Below are positions 17,592-26,332 of a stretch of 39,640 nt of DNA, piece by piece; the stretch's first letter is position 1, and every line of letters begins with the position of its first letter. The notes under the pieces are model-generated. The model ran no database searches, was not told where the DNA came from, and saw only the letters and a program-made list of their open reading frames with translations. Origin of the DNA: an uncultured Prevotella sp. (GTDB taxonomy: Bacteria > Bacteroidota > Bacteroidia > Bacteroidales > Bacteroidaceae); the NCBI GenBank assembly GCA_934183135.1, contig CAKPRX010000010.1, positions 1 to 39,640 of the forward strand. Direction: 5' to 3'. A program made the position numbers and the translations under genes.

Positions 17592-18509
17592 ATGAAAGTA
17601 TTAGTTGCTACAGAAAAGCCATTTGCCGCCCCCGCGGTAACTGGTATCAAGAACGAGTTGGAAGCTGCCGGAAACCAGGTGGCGTTCTTAGAAAAATATA
17701 CCGAGAAGAGCCAGCTGTTAGCGGCTGTGGCCGATGCCGATGCCCTGATAGTACGCTCAGACAAGATTACCCCCGAGGTACTTGACGCAGCCAAGAACCT
17801 AAAGATAGTAGTACGTGCCGGTGCCGGATATGACAACATAGACTGCGCCTATGCCAAGGCTAAGGGCATAGTGGTCGAGAATACGCCCGGACAGAACTCT
17901 AACGCGGTGGCCGAACTGGTTTTCGGCCTGTTAGTGTACACCGTCCGCAATTTCTATAACGGCAAGAGCGGCTCAGAGTTAAAGGGAAAGCGCTTGGGCA
18001 TCCTCGCTTTCGGTAACGTGGGGCGCAACGTGGCCCGCATAGCCAAGGGCTTTGGTATGGAAGTATCGGCCTACGATGCTTTCTGCCCAGCCGAGGCCAT
18101 CGAGGCAGCCGGCGTACATGCCTGCAAGTCTCAGGACGAGCTGTTCCAGACCAATGACATCGTATCGCTGCACATCCCTGCCACCCCGCAAACGGTCAAC
18201 AGCATAGACTACCGCATGGTCAACCAGCTGCCCAAGCATGGCATTCTGGTTAACACTGCCCGCAAGGAGGTAGTCAACGAGCCTGAACTGCTCAAACTGA
18301 TGACCGAGCGCGAAGACTTGAAATTCGTAACCGACATTAAGCCTGATGCCGACGCAGACTTTGCCAAGTTCGAAGGGCGTTACTTCTCGACACCCAAGAA
18401 GATGGGGGCTCAGACAGCCGAGGCCAATATCAATGCCGGTATAGCTGCTGCCAGTCAGATTAACTCTTTCTTCGAGTCTGGCGCGGCCAAATTCCAAGTA
18501 AACAAGTAA
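17592..18509 (+). CDS. serA: Short D-3-phosphoglycerate dehydrogenase with Lys at the catalytic His site
   Basis: NAD-dependent first step of serine synthesis, 3-phosphoglycerate to 3-phosphohydroxypyruvate. The NAD site is GILAFGNVGRNVA (136-148), and R224 in NTARKEV is the substrate arginine. At the place where most 2-hydroxyacid dehydrogenases have TPH-x-G, this protein reads STPKKMG (266-272), so Lys replaces the catalytic His. That substitution is known in a PGDH subgroup described from Entamoeba and shared by Bacteroidota. At 305 residues it lacks the C-terminal ACT domain, so serine feedback inhibition through ACT is not expected. The start is the ATG at 17592 beginning MKVLVATEKP; an upstream frame-open ATG overlaps serC. 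Confidence 0.93.
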   Translation: MKVLVATEKPFAAPAVTGIKNELEAAGNQVAFLEKYTEKSQLLAAVADADALIVRSDKITPEVLDAAKNLKIVVRAGAGYDNIDCAYAKAKGIVVENTPGQNSNAVAELVFGLLVYTVRNFYNGKSGSELKGKRLGILAFGNVGRNVARIAKGFGMEVSAYDAFCPAEAIEAAGVHACKSQDELFQTNDIVSLHIPATPQTVNSIDYRMVNQLPKHGILVNTARKEVVNEPELLKLMTEREDLKFVTDIKPDADADFAKFEGRYFSTPKKMGAQTAEANINAGIAAASQINSFFESGAAKFQVNK

Positions 18510-18519
18510 AACTAACCCA

Positions 18520-18547
18520 TTTCCCCTCCTCTCTGCAGGAGGGGAAA
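18520..18547. repeat. Perfect 11-bp intercistronic hairpin between serA and DUF1015
   Basis: TTTCCCCTCCT (18520-18530) and AGGAGGGGAAA (18537-18547) pair perfectly around a 6-nt loop. No T tract follows, so it is more likely an mRNA-stability or processing hairpin than a terminator. It sits 21 bases upstream of the next ATG. Confidence 0.7.
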
Positions 18548-18568
18548 TATTAATTAAAACCTTAAACT

Positions 18569-19819
18569 ATGGCAATCGTTAAACCTTTTAAGGGCTTGCG
18601 TCCTCCCAGGGAATTGGTCGAGGAAGTAGAAGCACGCCCGTACGACGTATTAGACTCCGAGGAGGCCCGTACCGAGGCTGGCACCAACGAGAAGAGCCTG
18701 TATCACATCATCAAACCCGAGATTAACTTTGAGCCGGACACCTCTGAGTACGACCCACGGGTATATGAGAGTGCCAAGCAGCAGTTTGAGAAATTCCAGA
18801 AAAACGGCTGGCTGGTACAGGACACCGCTGAACATTATTACATATACGCCCAGACCATGCAGGGCAAGACCCAGTATGGCATTGTGGTGGGGGCTTATGT
18901 GGCCGACTACATGAACGGTGTAATCAAGAAACATGAACTTACGCGAAGGGACAAGGAAGAAGACCGGATGAAACATGTGCGCGTATGTGATGCCAATATG
19001 GAGCCCGTTTTCTTCGCCTATCCCGACAATGAGGTCCTGAACAAACTCATCATGCGCTATGCGTCTACCAAGCCTGAGTACGATTTCGTGGCGCCCGTCG
19101 ATGGGTTCCGCCATCAGCTCTGGGTGATAAGCGATGCCACCGATATAGAAGCCATCACCACCGAGTTTGCCAAGATGCCCAGTCTGTACATAGCCGACGG
19201 CCATCACCGGTCGGCCGCAGCCGCCCTGGTGGGCGCCGAGAAAGCCAGTGCGCATCCTGGGCATACGGGCAAGGAAGAGTACAACTACTTTATGGCCGTA
19301 TGTTTCCAGGCTTCGCAGCTCACCATACTGGACTACAACCGCGTGGTCAAGGATCTGAACGGCATGACTTCCGAGGAGTTTCTGAAGGCGCTTGCCAAGA
19401 ACTTCTTCGTCGAGAAGAAGGGTGCCGAGGCTTATGCCCCCAAGCAGTTGCACGAGTTTTCGCTCTACCTGGACGGCAACTGGTACAGCCTGAAGGCCAA
19501 AGAGGGAACCTACGACGACACCGACCCCATCGGCGTGCTCGATGTAGACATCTCGTCGCGCCTTATCTTAGACGAGCTGCTGGGCATCAAGGACCTGCGG
19601 AGCGACAAGCGTATAGACTTCGTGGGCGGCCTACGTGGGCTGGCCGAACTGAAGCGCCGGGTAGACTCTGGCGAGATGCGTATGGCCCTGGCCCTCTATC
19701 CCGTAACGATGAAACAGATTATGGACATAGCCGACAGCGGTGAGATAATGCCGCCCAAGGCCACATGGTTTGAACCCAAGCTCCGGAGTGGGCTTGTAAT
19801 TCACAAATTGGATGACTGA
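18569..19819 (+). CDS. DUF1015-family protein next to serine biosynthesis genes (416 aa)
   Basis: Member of the DUF1015 family; the N-terminus MAIVKPFKGLRPP and PYDV (24-27) are its hallmark. A ParB/SerK-like motif DGHHRSAAA (210-218) and a charged stretch KHELTRRDKEEDRMKH (121-136) are visible. In the ParB/sulfiredoxin superfamily the G-x-x-R segment binds phosphate, and archaeal SerK of that fold is a free-serine kinase. A role in serine or phosphoserine metabolism is therefore an inference from motif and position after serC-serA. No serB is in this window. The stop overlaps the YigZ gene start by 8 bp. Cytoplasmic, with no signal or membrane segment. Confidence 0.82.
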   Translation: MAIVKPFKGLRPPRELVEEVEARPYDVLDSEEARTEAGTNEKSLYHIIKPEINFEPDTSEYDPRVYESAKQQFEKFQKNGWLVQDTAEHYYIYAQTMQGKTQYGIVVGAYVADYMNGVIKKHELTRRDKEEDRMKHVRVCDANMEPVFFAYPDNEVLNKLIMRYASTKPEYDFVAPVDGFRHQLWVISDATDIEAITTEFAKMPSLYIADGHHRSAAAALVGAEKASAHPGHTGKEEYNYFMAVCFQASQLTILDYNRVVKDLNGMTSEEFLKALAKNFFVEKKGAEAYAPKQLHEFSLYLDGNWYSLKAKEGTYDDTDPIGVLDVDISSRLILDELLGIKDLRSDKRIDFVGGLRGLAELKRRVDSGEMRMALALYPVTMKQIMDIADSGEIMPPKATWFEPKLRSGLVIHKLDD

Positions 19820-20402
19820 CGAATATAAGACGATAACAGAACAGGTAGGCGAGGGCTTCTACTCTGAAAAGCGGAGTAAGTTCCTCGCCTTCGCACATCA
19901 TGTAGAGACGGCAGAGGAGGTAAAAGCCCTGCTGGCCACCTACCGCAAGAAGTATTACGATGCGCGCCACGTGTGCTATGCCTATGTACTGGGCCCTACG
20001 GGGGCCGAGTTCAGGGCCAATGACGACGGCGAGCCTTCATCAACGGCTGGCAAACCTATCCTGGGGCAGATCCACTCGGCCGAACTTACCAACGTACTGG
20101 TCGTGGTGGTACGCTATTACGGTGGCGTCAACTTAGGTACCGGCGGACTGATAGTGGCCTACCGCTCTGCAGCAGCCGATGCCCTGGCCCATACCACCGT
20201 GGAGACCCGCCTGGTCGAAGAAACCATTACCTATACCTTTGCCTATCCCATGATGAACGCGGTGATGCGTGTCATCAAGGAGATGCAGCCGCGTATAGTG
20301 GCTCAGAGTTTTGACAACACCTGCTCTGTCACCCTATCCATACGCCGCGAGCTGGCCGAGGCCCTTCGCAGCCGTCTGGCCCACCTCTCGTTTGAGCAGT
20401 AG
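19812..20402 (+). CDS. YigZ/IMPACT (UPF0029) family protein (196 aa)
   Basis: Small conserved cytoplasmic protein of the YigZ/IMPACT family, linked elsewhere to translation or amino-acid-starvation control but without an established bacterial reaction. SEKRSKFLAFAHHV (18-31), ARHVCYAYVLG, the DDGEPSSTAGKPIL signature (about 75-88) and VVVVRYYGGVNLGTGGL (about 97-113) are all present, followed by the C-terminal DUF1949-like part. It starts 8 bp inside the end of the DUF1015 gene, so it is the fourth gene of the serC operon. It converges with the next gene at a 9-bp gap. Confidence 0.9.
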   Translation: MTDEYKTITEQVGEGFYSEKRSKFLAFAHHVETAEEVKALLATYRKKYYDARHVCYAYVLGPTGAEFRANDDGEPSSTAGKPILGQIHSAELTNVLVVVVRYYGGVNLGTGGLIVAYRSAAADALAHTTVETRLVEETITYTFAYPMMNAVMRVIKEMQPRIVAQSFDNTCSVTLSIRRELAEALRSRLAHLSFEQ

Positions 20403-20411
20403 GGTGGCCCC

Positions 20412-21503
20412 TTATTTATTCAGGCGTATGATGCGCCCCCAGCGTATCCCCTTGGCGGGCGTGCCGGGGTCAGTTATGTACCACTTGTAAGGCTCTATGG
20501 CGAGCGAGGGCGTGGCCGTACAGCGGCTGAAGTGGTCGCGATACATCACATAGTGGCCTGTGCCGCCCATGGCCCGTTTCTGATAGACACCCTGTATGGT
20601 CAGCGCTCCCACCGTGGTTTGGGGTGTGGCCGTGCTGGCATTATAGTTTACCTTTACCTTATTGATAATATAGGGAGGCTCACCAAAGGTTCCCGTCAGC
20701 AGATAGGGCGTGTTGGCCTGTAGCCGCTCGCCACTTTTCAGCCTGCGCAGCATGAGCCTATCCTGGCTGGCCTTATTAGGCTGATAGATAACCACGCCGC
20801 TGCCAAACACTTGCCATGGGTCGGCGATGGCAAAGGGCAGTATCAGAGTATTGTACAGCCCGTTGGCAAAGGTTCTGTTAAAGTGTACCGTACCCTCAAA
20901 GTTTACCGTAGCCAAGTCGGTGCCGGCATCGAGTGTCAGTACGGGGTCAGGCTTCTTCTCGCCCACCACGTAGAGCAGTATAGGCGATGTGTTGGTCGAT
21001 GTCTTGCCCGTCAGCCTGTACTCCGATACGGTCTGATGGTGCCGAAAGTACTTGGGGCCAAGCCTTACCTCGTAGTTGCTGCCGTTTTTCTCCATATATA
21101 CCGAGTCTATGGGCGTCTGGGTGAGGTAGAACAGGTCGTACAGGGCTGTGTTCGTCGTAACCGAGCGGGTCACTACCGATACGTATAGCCCCTCTGTCGG
21201 GGCAAATAGGTAGAAGTGGCCGGCCACCCGCTTTAGCTGTAGCGTAGTGGTCCTGGAGGCCAGCTCCTCGATGTCGGCGTTTATCTTAGAGTGGGTCAGC
21301 TTGTAGATGTTGGCCTCGCCGCCCCGCGCATCGCGGGCCATCTCCAAGTTGCACAGCCCGCCCGACTTCTTATAGGTAATGACGCACTCGGCCCCGTCGG
21401 CAAAATCATCTGTCGAGGTGGCCCGCTTGTACTCGGGTGTCTGTCCCTGGGCGGTGCCGGGCGACACCGCTACTAACAGGGTTATTATCCATTGGCGCAA
21501 CAT
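20412..21503 (-). CDS. Secreted protein of unknown function (363 aa)
   Basis: Not recognised as a named family. A signal peptide is plausible (MLRQWIITLLVAVSPGTAQG, cleavage near AQG-QT). The rest is predicted beta-rich. A segment ANGLYNTLILPFAIADPWQV (about 226-245) resembles the 'wNTLcLPF' module common in secreted Prevotella and Bacteroides proteins, and the N-terminal part (FADGAECVITYKK... ANIYKL) looks like another beta domain. No lipobox is visible. Surface or periplasmic location is inferred. It has its own minus-strand promoter about 80 bases upstream and is flanked by a convergent and a divergent gene, so it is monocistronic. Confidence 0.7.
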   Translation of the reverse strand: MLRQWIITLLVAVSPGTAQGQTPEYKRATSTDDFADGAECVITYKKSGGLCNLEMARDARGGEANIYKLTHSKINADIEELASRTTTLQLKRVAGHFYLFAPTEGLYVSVVTRSVTTNTALYDLFYLTQTPIDSVYMEKNGSNYEVRLGPKYFRHHQTVSEYRLTGKTSTNTSPILLYVVGEKKPDPVLTLDAGTDLATVNFEGTVHFNRTFANGLYNTLILPFAIADPWQVFGSGVVIYQPNKASQDRLMLRRLKSGERLQANTPYLLTGTFGEPPYIINKVKVNYNASTATPQTTVGALTIQGVYQKRAMGGTGHYVMYRDHFSRCTATPSLAIEPYKWYITDPGTPAKGIRWGRIIRLNK

Positions 21504-21528
21504 ATCGCTTGTTTTTTATCTCTGACAG

Positions 21529-21553
21529 CCCATACCGCTGCCGGCAGTATGGG
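21529..21553. repeat. Hairpin in the leader of the minus-strand secreted-protein gene
   Basis: CCCATA (21529-21534) and TATGGG (21548-21553) enclose the palindrome CTGCCGGCAG (21538-21547), with a 3-base bulge on one side. It lies in the predicted 5' leader, about 25 bases upstream of the start codon. Confidence 0.5.
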
Positions 21554-21584
21554 GGCAGGCTTTCTGATTGACATTCTCGAATTG

Positions 21585-21592
21585 CAAAGGTA
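21585..21592 (-). promoter_or_regulatory. -7 box of the minus-strand secreted-protein gene
   Basis: Minus-strand TACCTTTG matches TAnnTTTG. A CAAA (minus TTTG) at 21607-21610 gives a rather short 14-bp spacer. The predicted leader is about 75 bases. Confidence 0.45.
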
Positions 21593-21872
21593 CTTTTTTT
21601 ATTTAACAAACCATTCTGAACGGCTCAAAATAATTGCTTTACACCGACTTTTTTCCAGACATACGGGGTGAGGTAGCCCTGGCAGCGCCCTGTACCATGG
21701 CTTCACGGCCTATAGAGGGGGCCTATGCGAATGGAGAGTAAGGGGCTGGCCATGGGGAAACGTGGCCCCCATAGTGGACTCGGGGGCATCGAAGCTGAAA
21801 AAATGTCCATAAAATGCGAATAAATCGGTAGATTTCAACAATATTTGCGCCCCAAACTCGTTATTTACCTAA
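21593..21872. other. Divergent intergenic region with no gene
   Basis: About 280 bases between divergent genes. AATATTTG near 21840-21847 is one base off the -7 consensus and may serve the plus-strand lipoprotein gene. Nothing else is supportable. Confidence 0.4.
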
Positions 21873-23288
21873 ATGAAAGCGTTACTATACATCTGGGCGG
21901 TAGCCCTGGCAAGCATATTACTTACAGCGTGCGACGACGACGACTTCACGCTGTCGCCCTCGGCCATGCTCACATTTTCGGCCGATACGGTCAAGGTCGA
22001 TACCGTGTTCAGCAACACCCCCTCGGCCATGCGCACTTTCTGGGCCTATAACCGCAACGGCAGTGGACTGCGCTGTACGTCCATACGGCTGGAACGGGGC
22101 AACCAGAGCGGTTTCCGTGTCAATGTACAGGGCTCTTACTTAGGGCCCGAGAGCGGCTATCAGACGAACGATATAGAACTGCGCAAGGGCGACAGCCTGC
22201 GGGTGTTTGTCGAGGTTACGCCCGCCAGGCAGAACACCGCCGAGCCCACGCTGGTAGAGGACAACCTGGTATTCACCTTAGAGAGCGGACAGGTTCAGAA
22301 GGTCAACCTGCAATCCTTTGCTTGGAACGCCACCCTGGTGCGCTCCCTGCAGGTAGCCCGCGATACCACCCTGGCAGGCCCGGAGCCCATCGTTATACAG
22401 GACAATATCCAGGTGGCCCCCGGTGCCACGCTTACCTTGGCCCCCGGCACCACACTCTACTTCCACGGGTCGGCCGGCATGGAGGTAGGCGGATGCCTGA
22501 AGAGCCTCGGCACGGCCGACAAGCCTGTTACGCTGCGGGGCGACCGCATAGACCACATGTTCGACTATCTGCCTTACGACCGCGTGTCCGGCCAGTGGCA
22601 CGGCATACATTTCGCCGAGTCCTCATACGACAACGAGATGGTGTACACCGACCTGCACGGGGCGTTTGACGGCATAGTGGCCGACTCGGCCGACGTAACC
22701 CGCCTCAAGCTGTCGCTCGTCAACTCGACCGTACACAACTGCAAGGGGATAGGGGTGTCCCTCTGTCAGGTCAAGGCCATCCTGGAGAACAGCCAGATAA
22801 CCAACACCCTGCGCCAGTGTGTGTCCATAACGGGGGGCGACGTCAGCATCAACCAGTGTACCATCGCCCAGTTCTACCCCTTTGACGGCAACCGCGGCGC
22901 GGCGTTCGCCATGACCGGCCCGCTGGTCAACATGCTGTGCCAGAACACGCTTATCACCGGCTATGCCGACGACGAGATGATGATAACCACCCACAAGGTG
23001 CTCACATACCGCTTTGCCGACTGCATCATACGCACCCCCAAGATTACCACGGCCGACAGCGTCTACTTTACCCGCGTGGTGTACGAGGACACCGAGGACA
23101 CCACCCACTGCGGCCGCAAGCACTTTGCCCGCATGGATACCCATAACCTGATATACGACTTCGGGCTCGACAGCCTGAGCTCGGCCATAGGCCGGGCCAA
23201 TCGGCTTACTGCGCTTCCGCACGACCGGCAGGGCCGGCGCCGCGACGATCATCCCGATATAGGAGCTTACGAATACTTCAAACCATAG
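21873..23288 (+). CDS. Lipoprotein with right-handed beta-helix repeats (471 aa)
   Basis: Exported lipoprotein: the signal MKALLYIWAVALASILLTAC ends in lipobox LTAC with Cys20, followed by DDDD, an acidic stretch compatible with surface export in Bacteroidota (a lipoprotein export signal). The first ~150 residues are a beta-sandwich-like region (VDTVFSN...SLRVFVEVTP). The remainder is parallel beta-helix with short repeats such as LSLVNSTVHNCKGIGVSLCQ and AILENSQITNTLRQCVSITG. The ending, HPDIGAYEYFKP, is typical of this family. Polysaccharide binding or cleavage is common for the fold, but no catalytic residues can be assigned. Cytidine deaminase follows after 5 bp. Confidence 0.82.
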   Translation: MKALLYIWAVALASILLTACDDDDFTLSPSAMLTFSADTVKVDTVFSNTPSAMRTFWAYNRNGSGLRCTSIRLERGNQSGFRVNVQGSYLGPESGYQTNDIELRKGDSLRVFVEVTPARQNTAEPTLVEDNLVFTLESGQVQKVNLQSFAWNATLVRSLQVARDTTLAGPEPIVIQDNIQVAPGATLTLAPGTTLYFHGSAGMEVGGCLKSLGTADKPVTLRGDRIDHMFDYLPYDRVSGQWHGIHFAESSYDNEMVYTDLHGAFDGIVADSADVTRLKLSLVNSTVHNCKGIGVSLCQVKAILENSQITNTLRQCVSITGGDVSINQCTIAQFYPFDGNRGAAFAMTGPLVNMLCQNTLITGYADDEMMITTHKVLTYRFADCIIRTPKITTADSVYFTRVVYEDTEDTTHCGRKHFARMDTHNLIYDFGLDSLSSAIGRANRLTALPHDRQGRRRDDHPDIGAYEYFKP

Positions 23289-23293
23289 ATAGC

Positions 23294-23776
23294 ATGGAAA
23301 CAATCCACATAGACATCACCGTCAGGGCCTGTAGCATGGACGAGCTGTCGGCCACCGACAGGCAGCTGGTAGAGCAGGCCAAGCAGGCCACGGCCAACTC
23401 GTATGCCAACTACAGCCACTTTCACGTGGGGGCCGCCCTGCGCCTGGCCGACGGCTCCATTCAGATAGGAGCCAACCAGGAGAACGCCGCCTTTCCCTCG
23501 GGCCTGTGTGCCGAGCGCAGCGCCATCTTCGCTGCCCAGGCCATGCACCCCGAGCACGCCATAACCGCCCTGGCCATAGCCGCCTGTAACGCCAATGGGT
23601 TTACCCAGGAGCCCGTTACACCCTGTGGTGCCTGCCGACAGGTCATCCTGGAAATGGAAGACCGCTATCAGTCGCCCGTGCGTATTCTGCTCTATGGGCA
23701 GCGGGTGGTCTACTGCCTGGAGAGCGTCATGGACCTGATGCCCCTGTCGTTTGTAGACAAGAACATGCACATGTAG
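23294..23776 (+). CDS. cdd: Cytidine deaminase (160 aa)
   Basis: Zinc enzyme of pyrimidine salvage deaminating cytidine and deoxycytidine to the uridine forms. The substrate-binding segment is YSHFHVGAAL (40-49). The zinc ligand and proton shuttle are C72-A-E74 (GLCAERSA), and the other ligands are C111 and C114 in PCGACRQ. Length is somewhat longer than the 130-residue homotetrameric form because of an N-terminal extension. It lies 5 bp downstream of the beta-helix lipoprotein, so it is probably co-transcribed although functionally unrelated. The dispersed repeat lies after it. Confidence 0.95.
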   Translation: METIHIDITVRACSMDELSATDRQLVEQAKQATANSYANYSHFHVGAALRLADGSIQIGANQENAAFPSGLCAERSAIFAAQAMHPEHAITALAIAACNANGFTQEPVTPCGACRQVILEMEDRYQSPVRILLYGQRVVYCLESVMDLMPLSFVDKNMHM

Positions 23777-23925
23777 GCAGCCGCATAAGCACACCGCGCC
23801 CTACGCGGCATGCCGAGAAACTCGCCATGTGACGACAGGCTGTCCAGCCCTCTTCTGCCATGTCCTCAGGGCTTGTCTCTTCCATGAATGTCGTGCCCCC
23901 ATCGTTGCTATAGCCATGGCAAAAA
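23777..23925. other. Short intergenic stretch before repeat copy 2
   Basis: About 150 bases; a weak dyad CCGC/GCGG lies near 23796-23811 without a T tract. No gene is seen. Confidence 0.4.
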
Positions 23926-24406
23926 CAACAAAAAACCTTTACACGCGACTGTATATTTATGCAAAATACAAGCCCATAATGTATAAATATACAGTCGTAA
24001 CACCCGTTCTACGGGGCATAATTTCCAGAAAATTTCATCAAACCAGGACGATTTTTGGGCTTGTTGGGGGTGTGTTGGGGCATCGCAAGGGCGGTAAAAG
24101 TAACAACCTTTTACAAAATAACGGTATTTCGCGCCTTTTCCGCCTCTATTTTCGGCTCTTCCGAGGACGATTTGCGGAGTTGCCGCGATGGTCATTTTGG
24201 TGCTCGCGATGGTCATTAGAATCGTAATGACCATCGCGAGCGAAAAAATGGCCGTTTTCGGGTGGTCTGAAAATGGCCATTTTCGACACCGCCACCTCCT
24301 CGGTGAGCGTACAGACAAGTTATGGAAGGGTGAATAGCCCTCGTACCATGCCAAAACGGCAGAAATGTATATTTATACATTATCAGAAAAAACTTGACAA
24401 TACGGA
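23926..24406 (+). repeat. Dispersed ~480-bp structured intergenic repeat, copy 2
   Basis: Same order of dyads as copy 1: a 14-bp inverted repeat GACTGTATATTTAT/ATAAATATACAGTC (23947-23960, 23983-23996); GTAAAAG/CTTTTAC (24094-24100, 24108-24114); a hairpin with 17-bp perfect arms (24202-24241); the palindrome GAAAATGGCCATTTTC inside the 50-base block 24254-24303 identical to copy 1; and a terminal TGTATATTTATAC motif. Outside these blocks the two copies differ often, so they are old relative to each other. It precedes the glycogen genes but shows no clear promoter or terminator role. Confidence 0.85.
24202..24241. repeat. Hairpin with loop inverted relative to copy 1
   Basis: Arms GCTCGCGATGGTCATTA (24202-24218) and its exact complement (24225-24241), loop GAATCG (24219-24224). 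Relative to copy 1 the stem has a C-G pair changed to T-A on both arms (GCCCG to GCTCG, and CGGGC to CGAGC), and the loop is the reverse complement of CGATTC. Outside the 17-bp core the arms pair imperfectly. Confidence 0.92.
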
Positions 24407-24612
24407 GCTGCCTCGCGCTCACCGTCGCACATCATCCTTAGAAAGCCAGGCCCGTACACAGGGCACACTTTTTAGCTTTCAGCATTATACTGCTTTGGGG
24501 CAATGACCGTCTTTTTCTTGCTCTCTGTTAGCCAGGCATATAGATAGGACAAGATTATGAGGCTTTTAGTAAAAAAATAATGCCTAAATTTCCTTTTCTC
24601 CGTTTTTTAGGT
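24407..24612. other. Intergenic stretch upstream of the glycogen operon
   Basis: No gene seen in about 200 bases. Confidence 0.4.
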
Positions 24613-24620
24613 TATCTTTG
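24613..24620 (+). promoter_or_regulatory. -7 box of the glycogen synthase-phosphorylase operon
   Basis: TATCTTTG matches TAnnTTTG and lies about 20 bases before the start codon; the -33 element is weak. The position is approximate to one or two bases. Confidence 0.5.
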
Positions 24621-24639
24621 CATGAGATAGTAGCATGTT

Positions 24640-26298
24640 ATGAGTAAAGAAAAATTGTTTCCAGACTATATATTCGAGTCAAGTTGGGAAGTGTGTAACA
24701 AGGTGGGCGGCATATATACCGTGCTTTCGTCGCGTGCGCTCACCCTTCAGCGCCTGTTAGGCGACCACCTCATCTTTATCGGCCCCCTGTTTGAAGCCCC
24801 TAACCCTTATTTTGAAGAAGACAGCCAGCTATATGCCGACTGGGTAGCTCAGGAGAAAGAGCTCAGCGTGCGTGTGGGCCGCTGGAAAGTGCCAGGCCGC
24901 CCCGTGGCAGTACTGGTAGACTTCAGCCCGTTCTTCGCCCGTAAGAACGAGATATACACCTGGCTGTGGGAGCAGTATCAGGTAGACAGCCTGCATGCCT
25001 ATGGCGACTACGACGAGGCATCGATGTTCTCGTATGCCGCCGGCAGGGTGGTAGAGAGCTTCTACCGCTACTACAAGCTGGACGGCAGCCGGACAGTCTA
25101 CCACGGCAACGAGTGGATGACCGGCTTAGGACTGCTCTATATTAATAATAAGGTACGCGCGATAGGCACCCTGTTTACCACCCACGCCACCAGCATAGGT
25201 CGGAGCATCGCCGGCAACAACAAGCCCCTATACCAGTATCTGCCCGAGTACAATGGCAACCAGATGGCCTGCGAGCTGAATATGCAGTCGAAGCACTCGA
25301 TAGAGTTGCAGACGGCTCACCATGTAGACTGCTTTACCACGGTGAGCGACATCACGGCCACCGAGTGCCGCGAACTGCTCGACAAGCCGGTCGACGTAGT
25401 GCTTCCCAATGGGTTCGAGGACGACTTTGTGCCCACCGGAGCGGCTTATACACGTAAACGGAAGGCTGCCAGGGCACGGCTGCTGGACACGGCCAACGCC
25501 CTGATGGGTACCCATCTTGACGACAGTACCCTCATCGTGTCGACCAGTGGCCGGTACGAGTTTCGCAACAAGGGTATCGACGTGTTTGTCGATGCCGTGA
25601 ACCATCTACGCCATGACAGCCGGCTCAACCGCGACGTGGTAGCCTTTATAGAGGTACCCGGATGGGTAGCCGGGCCGCGCCAGGACCTGCAGGAACGGCT
25701 CCAGGCCATGAAGAGCGGGGCCACCTTTGACACACCGCTCGACAGCCCACGGCTTACCCACTGGCTGCACAATGCCAATGACGACCGGGTACTCGGCATG
25801 ATGAACTATCTGGACATACACAACCGGCCCGAAGACCGCGTAAAGCTGATATTAGTGCCCTGCTACCTTACCGGCAGCGACGGCATAATAGACCTGCCTT
25901 ACTACGACGTGGTACTGGGCAATGACCTATGCGTATATCCGTCGTACTACGAGCCGTGGGGCTACACACCGTTAGAGTCGGTAGCCTTCAGCGTGCCGTG
26001 TATCACCACCGACCTGGCCGGCTTTGGCCTGTGGGCCAACAAGGTGAGGGGCACCCTGAGCACCATCATGGATGGGGTAGAGGTGGTACACCGTACCGAC
26101 TACAACTATGCCGACGTGGTGGCCGGCGTCGAGGACACCATGGCACGTTATGCCTCGCTGTCAGCCTCGGCCGTACGCTCCTGTCGTACCCGGGCACACC
26201 GGCTGGCCCAGCAGGCACTGTGGAGCCGCTTCATCGCCTACTACCGCGAGGCTTACGACATAGCCCTGCGCCGTGCCGAGGCACGGCGCGGCCAATAA
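24640..26298 (+). CDS. Glycogen synthase, GT3-like (552 aa)
   Basis: Builds alpha-1,4-glucan from a nucleotide glucose donor in the cytoplasm. The N-terminus FESSWEVCNKVGGIYTVLSS (12-31) is the donor-binding loop of GT3, the eukaryote-type glycogen synthase family, not the shorter GT5 GlgA pattern. YHGNEWMTG, FTTHATSIGR and the C-terminal EPWGYTPLESVAFSVPC (the E-x7-E motif of GT-B retaining enzymes) follow. The length is close to other bacterial GT3 proteins. The donor could be UDP- or ADP-glucose. The phosphorylase gene follows after 34 bp, pairing synthesis and breakdown in one transcript. Confidence 0.9.
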   Translation: MSKEKLFPDYIFESSWEVCNKVGGIYTVLSSRALTLQRLLGDHLIFIGPLFEAPNPYFEEDSQLYADWVAQEKELSVRVGRWKVPGRPVAVLVDFSPFFARKNEIYTWLWEQYQVDSLHAYGDYDEASMFSYAAGRVVESFYRYYKLDGSRTVYHGNEWMTGLGLLYINNKVRAIGTLFTTHATSIGRSIAGNNKPLYQYLPEYNGNQMACELNMQSKHSIELQTAHHVDCFTTVSDITATECRELLDKPVDVVLPNGFEDDFVPTGAAYTRKRKAARARLLDTANALMGTHLDDSTLIVSTSGRYEFRNKGIDVFVDAVNHLRHDSRLNRDVVAFIEVPGWVAGPRQDLQERLQAMKSGATFDTPLDSPRLTHWLHNANDDRVLGMMNYLDIHNRPEDRVKLILVPCYLTGSDGIIDLPYYDVVLGNDLCVYPSYYEPWGYTPLESVAFSVPCITTDLAGFGLWANKVRGTLSTIMDGVEVVHRTDYNYADVVAGVEDTMARYASLSASAVRSCRTRAHRLAQQALWSRFIAYYREAYDIALRRAEARRGQ

Positions 26299-26332
26299 TC
26301 AAGTTAACAGAATAATCACTATATAATCAGTT

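Noticed and set aside
23829..24506. Open frames of 60-148 codons in repeat copy 2
   Set aside because: Same reason as copy 1; they run through hairpins and have Arg/Trp/Pro-rich content typical of spurious translation.
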